In this document: in pieces, positions 1 through 5,842 of the stretch
Position numbering within the stretch: the stretch's first letter is position 1
Layout: each line of letters opens with the position of its first letter
Source: Fimbriimonadaceae bacterium
GTDB taxonomy: Bacteria > Armatimonadota > Fimbriimonadia > Fimbriimonadales > Fimbriimonadaceae
Assembly: GCA_019454665.1 (NCBI GenBank)
Contig: JACFNW010000156.1
Location: forward strand, 1-5,842
Direction: 5' to 3'
Length of the DNA stretch: 5,842 nucleotides
Made by a program: the position numbers and the translations under genes
Notes under the pieces: generated by a model
What the model was told of the DNA's origin: nothing
What the model saw: only the letters and a program-made list of their open reading frames with translations
Database searches by the model: none

Positions 1-1122
1 AACTCCTTCCGCTCGTCGCAGGTCTTCGAGCGTCGCACCCGGGACATCGGCGAGCCCCAGACGCAGGGCGGCGGACGCGCTCTCGAAGAACCGGGCCAGT
101 TCGGTCGAGGACTTGCTCTTGGAGAGTTCGTCTTGGCTCAGGAACACGGCGCCGTCTCGGTCGGCGTCCTTCGAGGAGACGGACCGCACCACGAGGGAGA
201 CGTTGCCCACCCGCTCGCTCAGCACGCGTTCGAGGTTCGCGACGCGCGTCGAATCGAACGGGGTCGGTGTAAGGACCACGGCCACGACGCGCGGTCCTTC
301 CGGGGTCCTCTCGATGCGTACGGCGTCCAGCTGGGCGCCGAGCGATTGCCGCATGGCCTCGGCCAGCGTCTCGCGCACCGCGCTCTCGAAGTGTTTTTGC
401 GAAACCGATTCGACCAGGGTCCGCGTCATGAAGAAGCCCATCAGGACCAGCAGCAGGGCGCTCCACCCGAAGCGGCGGAAGACGGTGTTGCCGTCAATAT
501 GGAATTGGAATCCGCCCCCGGACCACGCATGGAACGCGAACACCGCCGCCGCCGCCAGTTCGATCGCCAAGAAGTTCGCCGCGAACAGGAGAAAGGCACC
601 CAATCCCTGAGCGGCGAGCCCCGCCGCGAAGCACAGACCGGACGCCGCCAGCGGCGGGACCAGGGCCGTGGCGATGGCCACCCCGGCGATGGACGCCTCG
701 ATGCGCTTGTTGAGCTGGGCGTACGCGCCTGCCGCACCCGAGGCCAGAGCCACGATGATGTCGTACACCGTGGGCGACGTTCGGGCCATGATCTCGGAGC
801 CGAAGTCGGGTCGCAACGGCACCAAGCCGATCAGGAACGCGGTGCCCAGCACCACCAACACGCCGGTGGCCTCGGCCACCGTGGCATCGAACACCAAGCG
901 TCGGTCGCCCCGCACCAACGCCAGCGCGATTCCGAAGATCGGGCCCATGAGCGGGGCGACGAGCATCGCGCCGATCACCACGGCTGTACTGTTGGCCAGG
1001 AGGCCGTAGGCGGCGATCGTCGTCGAGAGCACCGCAAGGGCGTAGAACCCCCTCGTTGGGCAACTCGAGGCGGCGACTTTCTCCCGAAGCTCATCGGGCG
1101 ACTTGAGGGCGTTGGCGTTCAT
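1..1122 (-). CDS. DUF389 (TIGR00341-like) multi-pass membrane protein, partial (3' end beyond left edge)
   Basis: The frame is open from the ATG at 1122-1120 to the left edge (374 codons, no stop), so the C-terminus is missing. The product begins MNANALKSPDELREK. Hydrophobic stretches lie near residues 26-43, 46-70, 83-101, 119-135, 143-170, 173-197 and 219-233, giving about six or seven membrane segments. Family hallmarks are GAMLVAPLMGPI (residues 51-62), RTSPTVYDIIVALASGAAGA (114-133), GVAIATALVPPL (147-158) and the LLFAANFLAIEL stretch (178-189). These are the conserved glycine/proline-rich core of DUF389. After residue 240 the chain becomes soluble, with a beta-alpha-beta-like stretch (about 263-317) and an acidic, serine-rich segment. 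The family sits in the inner membrane and its biochemical role is unknown; transport is often suspected but unproven. The ATG start is supported by GGAG eight bases upstream and by its place just before the first membrane segment. The gene is divergent from the TamB-like gene. The family call is secure; the function is not. Confidence 0.9.
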   Translation of the reverse strand, partial: MNANALKSPDELREKVAASSCPTRGFYALAVLSTTIAAYGLLANSTAVVIGAMLVAPLMGPIFGIALALVRGDRRLVFDATVAEATGVLVVLGTAFLIGLVPLRPDFGSEIMARTSPTVYDIIVALASGAAGAYAQLNKRIEASIAGVAIATALVPPLAASGLCFAAGLAAQGLGAFLLFAANFLAIELAAAAVFAFHAWSGGGFQFHIDGNTVFRRFGWSALLLVLMGFFMTRTLVESVSQKHFESAVRETLAEAMRQSLGAQLDAVRIERTPEGPRVVAVVLTPTPFDSTRVANLERVLSERVGNVSLVVRSVSSKDADRDGAVFLSQDELSKSKSSTELARFFESASAALRLGLADVPGATLEDLRRAEGV

Positions 1123-1130
1123 GAGAGCGA

Positions 1131-1134
1131 CTCC
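1131..1134 (-). promoter_or_regulatory. Shine-Dalgarno of the DUF389 gene
   Basis: On the minus strand GGAG lies eight bases before the ATG at 1122-1120, an ideal spacing. The frame stays open upstream of this ATG, up to at least about position 1170, so the site is what fixes the start. No in-frame ATG or GTG with a comparable ribosome binding site is seen further upstream. Confidence 0.6.
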
Positions 1135-1214
1135 AACGGGTAGCGGAGACGTCCCATAATGTACTTCGTCTGCGTTTGTCTCGGTCGCAACCAGTGGTCC
1201 GAGGCGAACCCGCC

Positions 1215-1220
1215 GGAAGA
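1215..1220 (+). promoter_or_regulatory. Shine-Dalgarno-like site of the TamB-like gene
   Basis: GGAAGA lies eight bases before the ATG at 1229. It is a purine-rich, moderate match to the anti-Shine-Dalgarno. It supports this ATG over the next in-frame one (Met16, near 1274), which would cut into the membrane anchor and remove the basic residues preceding it. Confidence 0.5.
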
Positions 1221-1228
1221 AAGACGCC

Positions 1229-4200
1229 ATGCGACGGTGGGTTGCCAGATATGGGCTCGGGGCGGCACTTTGGATGCCGGTCTTGGGGCTTGCCCTTTGG
1301 GGCGGCTCGTACGCGCTCACGCTCGCCAGCACGTTGACGGCCTCCGGGACTCCGATGAAGGCCGCGCTCGCGACCCAAGAGGGTCCTCTCGAACTCGCCG
1401 CACGTTCTCTCACGTTCGATGCGCGCCAAGGCGTCGCCGTCGTGTCCGGCTTGCAGGTGCGCGACAGCCGTGGAGTGTTGCTGGTTTCCGCCGATCGCGT
1501 CTATGCCGAGCTCCCGTTTCCCGGATCGCGGACCTACGGTCGGGTTCGGGTGAACGAGGCCTTCGCTTTGGTGGAGCGACTGGAGGACGGCACGTTCCTT
1601 TTTGAGCGGTTCTTCCCCAAGCGCGACACCGGCGAGGCGCCCGTGCCCTTCGCGATCGAAGCGGCGGATTCGCGGGTCCGGTACGTGGATCGGACGGCGA
1701 CTCCGCCCTTGGTGGCCGACCTGCGCGTCCCGTGGTCGCGGGCGGACAACGAAGGCGAGACGACCTTCATCGCGATGGAACGCGCCTCGATGGAGGGGGT
1801 CGAAGGGACGACCTCGGGTCGCTTGGTCATCCGCCCCAGCGGCGTCGAGTGGTCCGGTGGTCTGAACGGACTCGACGTCGCTCGGGTGTGGCGGTCGGCT
1901 CGCCGCGTTCGGGAACTCAAGGACTTGCTGGACGAGCGGCGCTACGATGCCGACCGAATGCTCGTGGATGGCGCCTTTGTGGCCAAAATGCCTTGGAACG
2001 CGTACGGGCAGTTCCGCGCCGACATCGTCGCACGAGGCGAGCGGTTGCTCGCGGATGGCGAGCGTGTTTCCACCGTTCGGTATCAGGGTTACCTGTCGGA
2101 CGTCTCCGCCCAAGGCGTCCTCGAGGCCGGGTTGCCTGGGGCGCGGGTGGCGTTCGATGGGTCGGCTCGCTGGGATCGGGGGCTGCTGGTCAACGGCAAG
2201 ATCGAGGCCGATGCGGCCCGTCCGGAAGCCCTTCCCGCCACGTTCCGCAAGGCGCTGCCCGAGGGCGTGACGTTCGAGGATTCGCAGGCAAGGGGCGTCT
2301 TGACCGTGAGCGGGGACCGCGTGGACGGGCGATGGATGGTCTCGGCGAACCGACTCACGGCCCAGGGCCAGACGCTGAACCGCCCGATGGGCGAGGTGGC
2401 CCTTGCCGGCCAGCAGGTCGCCGTGCACCTGACGCAATCCGATTGGGACGGTGTGGCGTTGGCGGGCCGGTTCGACGCCGACCTGAAGACGGGGCGGTTG
2501 GCCGGCCGTTTCGAGCGCGTCGAGGTGGATCTGCGGGACTTGGGCGTTCGATTCGGCGCCGAAGGCTTGGAGGGGCACGGGGCGGTGACGGCCTCGGTCT
2601 TGGGCACGTTGGATCAGCCCGAGATCCGCGTCGAGGCCGCAGGCTCCGGGCTCTACGCTTCGCCCGATTTCGCACGCCCCCTGGCAGGCGAGTGGTCGTT
2701 CTCGGGCGCGTGGAAGGGCGGCTTGCTGACGGTGGATCGTGCCGTCGTCGCGGGGCCCTTTGGGGCCCTCGCGGCTGCGGGCGCCCTTCCGACGGATGGG
2801 CCCGATTCGGACGACTGGTCGGCGCGATTCGCCGGCGCCGCACTCGACGTTCAGGGTTGGGACCTCGACCCGGACCTTGTGCAGGCGTGGCAGGAGACCG
2901 GGATGGCGGGCAGGGCCTTCCTCGATGCGTCGGTGGCCACGGAACAAGGTCGTGCCGTGGCGCGGGGCCGAATCGAGGGCTTCGGGTTGGCTGTGGGAGA
3001 CCTCAGCGTTCCGTTCGTCGCAGCCGATTGGCGTTTGGACGGGTTGAACCTGTCCTTGCCCGCCATCCGGGCCTTGACACCGCTCGGATCGGTCGAGGCC
3101 CTGCTGCACGCGGATTTGGCGACCCGGGCCATCGAGGGCTTCCTGACCACCTCGGTCGTCCAGGTAGACCGCTACCGGGAGGACTTGATCGGCGACGCGT
3201 GGGTGGATTCGGCGCGGATCATGGGGTCGCTCGATGCACCGGTCGTGTTGGGCGTGGCGAAAGGGTCCGGCCTGCGCTATGGCGGCGTCGTGATCGAGTC
3301 GGCGGTGGCGCCGTTCCTTTGGCAGGGCGGCATGCTGTTTGTCCAGGCCGCGACGGCGCAGGCCGCCGGTGGCCGATTGGACGTCAACGGTGGGTTCGAC
3401 CCGGCTACGCGGAGCGGTCAGTTCGACCTTGCGATGGAAGGAGTTGATGTCAAGGCGTTCGCCGGGGGGGCTTCCACCCTTGACATGAGCGCGCGCCTGT
3501 CCGGCATCGTCTCTGCGAGCTTCGACGATGGGGAGTTGAGCCAAGCCGCGGGGCAGGGGTTGATCTCGGAGACCCTCTTGGGCGCGTCCGCGCTGCCCGA
3601 CGGCCGTTGGTGGCTGCGGCACGGGCCGGGCGGCCTCGATGGCGCACTCGAGATACCCGGCGACCAGCGTCTGGCGATCCGTTTGGACGATTTGGACCTG
3701 AATGCCAAGCAAGGGACGCTCGCGCTCGACGCCGCCGACTTCGACCTCGCGACGCTGGCAACGGCGTTCGAGCCTTGGGCGCCCGAAGCGCAGCGGCCGC
3801 TCATGCGTACGGTCAAGGAGTTTGGGGGCCGCATCTCGGTTCAGGCTTCCGCCAGCGGCGCGATGGACACCCCGGCGGTCGTCCTGGAGTCGCTGTCGGT
3901 CCAGAACATGACGTACCGCGATCAGGCCATCGGCGGCATCGTCGCCCGAGGCGCCAGGTCTGGCGAGGGGCTTTGGACGCTCGACCAGTTCCGGTGGGAC
4001 CGGGGACTCGACCCCCTGGGTCAACCACTTCCCGGTCTGGTCCTGTTGAGCGGTACCGCCGAAGAGCGGGGCAACGTCGAGATAGACGGCGAAGTGTCCA
4101 ATTTGGACCTTGAGTGGTTGCACCGATTGGTACCAAGTCTGCCCGCTCTCAAGGGGCGTGCGGACCTCTCGGTGGCCGTGGGGGGGTCGGTGGACGATCC

Positions 4201-5818
4201 CGTTGCCCGGGCCAGTCTGCGGACGGAGAACCTCGCCTTGCGACCGGGGGCCGATCAATCCGAACTGAGCTTCGGTTTGAACGTGGACACCATCGAGTAC
4301 CGCAACAGGTGGCTCCACGCCGAGCGTGGGAGGTTTGTCTACAACGGGGCGTCTGGTTTCATCGAGTCATTCGACGCGGACCTGAGCCGCGGCTTCGACC
4401 TGGACGGACGTGAGGCCCTGAAACTGATCCTCGACGTGCCCGAACAGGGCTTGGACCCGTTTGCGGCGACGCTGGCGGCGCAAAAGGTGCAAACCGAAGG
4501 GGCTCGGGGTTCGGCTCGTCTGCAGGTCGAGCGCAACTCGGGGCAGTGGGGTGTGCAGGGGAACGTCAGGTTGTGGGGAGACCGGATCACCGCCCTGGAC
4601 GGTCGAATCGAATCGCGGCAGGCCGAGCTGCGGCTGGATTTGCTCAAGGGCGAGAACTCCTCGCTTGTGACCGATGTGGCGTTCGAGGCGCGGCGCGGCA
4701 AACAGGCGGGAACGTTCCATGCGATGCTCGCTGTGCCATTCGACGGTCTCCTCGAGGCACTGGTTCGAGGCACCACGGCGCTCGACGACTTGCCGGTGGT
4801 GGGCAGCTACTCCGCCCAACCCATCGAGTTCGAGTTCAGCGATCCCGGCATGGGCGTTTTCGGCACGATCCTCGACGGCAACGGTCTGATCTCCGGTCGG
4901 TTGCGAACGCCCCACGTCTCGGGCAACCTGACGTTGCGCAACACGTTCTACCGAGCCCCCGATGCGTTTTCCGAGGCGGCGGCGGCTGCGCCGTTCCCCA
5001 TCAACCCAACGTTCGACATCGCACTGGAAACGCTGGGCTCGCTCGGTGTGCGCGCAGCGGGCGCGCAAGTGTTGCTCGATGGCGCGGGGACGTTGACCGG
5101 GTCGCTTCAGCGTCCACGCTTCGATTCGACGCTCCACGTCGTGGATGGATTTGTCCAACTTCCCACAGGAAGAATCACACTCGAAAAGGATACTGGCACG
5201 ATTGACCTGCGGTACGACGGTTCGCAGGCCGAACCGTTGCCCGAGCTGATTCTGCGCGATGTGCAGGCTTTCACCTATGTGACCGCGCCGTTCGGGCCGG
5301 AGGAAATCCTGCGGTACCGGGTCATGCTGGAGATTGACGGCGACCTGCTCGCCTCGGACGATTGGACGTCCATCGTGCGCACGAGCAGCGACCCGGACGG
5401 GCTCTCGCGGGCCCAAGTCATGTCGCTCCTCGGGCAAAGCGATTTCTTCAACAACCTGCAGGTGCGCGGTGTGGACCAGCGCTTCATCAGCGACGCTCTG
5501 ACGCGGTTCGCCTTGCCCTCCTTCCTCGATCCGATCACCGACAAGCTCGGTCGTTCGATAGGATTAGACTATCTTTCCGTTGATTACCATAACATTTTGG
5601 GCACTTCGGCTACGTTGGCGAAATCGTTCGGGAACGGGTTGATCCTTCAGGCTCGTAGACAACTCTCGGACCCGATTGACGGCATCCGCCGCTACGATGT
5701 CCGGTTGAGCTACCGCATTCCGGTGCGGACGCGGTGGCAAGACCGCGTGACCTTGAGCGTGGGCTTCGATCATCTTCGCCCTTGGAAGGTATCGCTCCAG
5801 GTTTCGAAACGTCTGTAG
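1229..5818 (+). CDS. TamB/AsmA-like translocation and assembly module protein (TamB domain, formerly DUF490)
   Basis: This is a complete 1529-residue protein ending in TAG at 5816-5818. E. coli TamB has about 1260 residues, so this is a long member. The N-terminus has three arginines (residues 2, 3, 7) and then one hydrophobic segment (about 9-33), which fits an inner-membrane anchor with the rest in the periplasm. The body is beta-rich with alternating hydrophobic residues and little helix, apart from a charged stretch at about 218-240. A G-x-[LVM]-x-x-P turn motif recurs at residues 459, 666, 877, 986, 1223 and 1291, as in the AsmA/TamB beta-groove family. The last ~350 residues look like the TamB C-terminal domain: GNLTLRNTFYRAP (1232-1244), GTLTGSLQRPRF (1287-1298), LSRAQVMSLLGQSDFF (1392-1407), a GLDYLSVDY segment (1445-1453) and a closing run of amphipathic strands. 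I found no cysteine. Known relatives work with an Omp85 protein (TamA) in outer-membrane protein assembly, or move phospholipid to the outer membrane. Which applies here is not shown, since no partner gene is in view. Confidence 0.9.
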   Translation: MRRWVARYGLGAALWMPVLGLALWGGSYALTLASTLTASGTPMKAALATQEGPLELAARSLTFDARQGVAVVSGLQVRDSRGVLLVSADRVYAELPFPGSRTYGRVRVNEAFALVERLEDGTFLFERFFPKRDTGEAPVPFAIEAADSRVRYVDRTATPPLVADLRVPWSRADNEGETTFIAMERASMEGVEGTTSGRLVIRPSGVEWSGGLNGLDVARVWRSARRVRELKDLLDERRYDADRMLVDGAFVAKMPWNAYGQFRADIVARGERLLADGERVSTVRYQGYLSDVSAQGVLEAGLPGARVAFDGSARWDRGLLVNGKIEADAARPEALPATFRKALPEGVTFEDSQARGVLTVSGDRVDGRWMVSANRLTAQGQTLNRPMGEVALAGQQVAVHLTQSDWDGVALAGRFDADLKTGRLAGRFERVEVDLRDLGVRFGAEGLEGHGAVTASVLGTLDQPEIRVEAAGSGLYASPDFARPLAGEWSFSGAWKGGLLTVDRAVVAGPFGALAAAGALPTDGPDSDDWSARFAGAALDVQGWDLDPDLVQAWQETGMAGRAFLDASVATEQGRAVARGRIEGFGLAVGDLSVPFVAADWRLDGLNLSLPAIRALTPLGSVEALLHADLATRAIEGFLTTSVVQVDRYREDLIGDAWVDSARIMGSLDAPVVLGVAKGSGLRYGGVVIESAVAPFLWQGGMLFVQAATAQAAGGRLDVNGGFDPATRSGQFDLAMEGVDVKAFAGGASTLDMSARLSGIVSASFDDGELSQAAGQGLISETLLGASALPDGRWWLRHGPGGLDGALEIPGDQRLAIRLDDLDLNAKQGTLALDAADFDLATLATAFEPWAPEAQRPLMRTVKEFGGRISVQASASGAMDTPAVVLESLSVQNMTYRDQAIGGIVARGARSGEGLWTLDQFRWDRGLDPLGQPLPGLVLLSGTAEERGNVEIDGEVSNLDLEWLHRLVPSLPALKGRADLSVAVGGSVDDPVARASLRTENLALRPGADQSELSFGLNVDTIEYRNRWLHAERGRFVYNGASGFIESFDADLSRGFDLDGREALKLILDVPEQGLDPFAATLAAQKVQTEGARGSARLQVERNSGQWGVQGNVRLWGDRITALDGRIESRQAELRLDLLKGENSSLVTDVAFEARRGKQAGTFHAMLAVPFDGLLEALVRGTTALDDLPVVGSYSAQPIEFEFSDPGMGVFGTILDGNGLISGRLRTPHVSGNLTLRNTFYRAPDAFSEAAAAAPFPINPTFDIALETLGSLGVRAAGAQVLLDGAGTLTGSLQRPRFDSTLHVVDGFVQLPTGRITLEKDTGTIDLRYDGSQAEPLPELILRDVQAFTYVTAPFGPEEILRYRVMLEIDGDLLASDDWTSIVRTSSDPDGLSRAQVMSLLGQSDFFNNLQVRGVDQRFISDALTRFALPSFLDPITDKLGRSIGLDYLSVDYHNILGTSATLAKSFGNGLILQARRQLSDPIDGIRRYDVRLSYRIPVRTRWQDRVTLSVGFDHLRPWKVSLQVSKRL

Positions 5819-5842
5819 TGCGGTGCGGCTTCGGCTTTCGGG

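Larger units (their letters stand above)
1123..1228. promoter_or_regulatory. Divergent intergenic region with probable promoters for both genes
   Basis: This 106-bp spacer separates two genes transcribed away from each other, so both promoters must lie in it or just inside the opposite gene. The only AT-rich island is around 1155-1163. On the plus strand CATAAT at 1155-1160 matches five of six bases of the TATAAT -10 consensus and would leave a leader of about 60 bases. On the minus strand TACATT or CATTAT in the same spot matches four of six. No good -35 hexamer is seen at 16-18 bases from either, so the element assignment is weak. GACGTC at 1148-1153 is a 6-bp palindrome, too short to call an operator. 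That promoters are present follows from gene arrangement; their exact position is inference. Confidence 0.4.

Noticed and set aside
133..1143. A 336-codon open frame on the plus strand opposite the DUF389 gene.
   Set aside because: It is codon-aligned antisense to a clear DUF389 frame and gives an arginine-, histidine- and glutamine-rich low-complexity product with no family motif. The minus-strand frame carries all the hallmarks.
1732..3447. A 571-codon plus-strand frame inside the TamB-like gene.
   Set aside because: It is an out-of-frame overlap with an arginine- and glycine-rich product, typical of an off-frame reading of a high-GC gene, and has no recognisable domain.
3464..4186. Two runs of seven G (3464-3470 and 4180-4186) that might act as slippage or phase-variation sites.
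   Set aside because: Both encode glycine pairs in an uninterrupted frame with sensible protein on each side. Seven-base G runs are expected by chance in a 4.6-kb gene of this composition, and they lie deep inside the gene rather than near its start or promoter.
1091..4318. A 1075-codon open frame on the minus strand, antisense to the TamB-like gene.
   Set aside because: It shares codon boundaries with the sense gene, so an antisense stop needs a sense TTA, CTA or TCA codon, which this GC-rich gene avoids. Its translation is rich in R, H, P, G and Q, has no membrane or domain pattern, and also runs into the DUF389 start region. It is a codon-bias shadow.
5819..5842. Possible terminator or start of another gene after the TamB-like stop codon.
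   Set aside because: Only 24 bases are available; they contain no complete inverted repeat, T-run or start codon with a ribosome binding site.

Overview
This is a high-GC window (roughly 65% by eye) from a bacterium. It is almost fully coding and holds two divergently oriented genes with a compact intergenic region of about 106 bp. The large plus-strand gene encodes a TamB/AsmA-like envelope protein, so the host is very probably a diderm (outer-membrane) bacterium. The window has no rRNA, tRNA or other phylogenetic marker. An Armatimonadota-like or other non-proteobacterial high-GC diderm would fit, but that is only a guess.

Layout. Positions 1-1122 (minus strand) hold the N-terminal 374 codons of a multi-pass membrane protein of the DUF389 (TIGR00341-like) family. 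Its 3' end lies beyond the left edge, so no stop codon is present. Positions 1123-1228 are the shared upstream region of both genes. It contains one AT-rich spot around 1155-1163 that could act as a -10 element, and a Shine-Dalgarno-like sequence for each gene. Positions 1229-5818 (plus strand) are one complete 1529-residue reading frame. It encodes an N-terminally anchored, cysteine-free, beta-rich protein with a TamB-type C-terminal domain. The last 24 bases (5819-5842) show no recognisable terminator or gene start.

How the parts relate. The TamB-like protein is expected to be anchored in the inner membrane and to span the periplasm, in the manner of the AsmA/TamB/YhdP bridge-like lipid-transfer proteins. 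It would serve outer-membrane lipid supply or protein assembly. DUF389 proteins are inner-membrane proteins of unknown function. The two genes share an intergenic region but are transcribed apart, so a functional link is possible but not shown. No TamA/BamA-type (Omp85) partner lies inside the window.

No mobile element, CRISPR array, RNA gene or DNA-level repeat array was found. I see no convincing new system. The points worth a second look are a recurring G-x-[LVM]-x-x-P motif in the TamB-like protein, its total lack of cysteine, and two patches of atypical codon use in its C-terminal domain. The very long open frames antisense to both genes are explained by codon bias.
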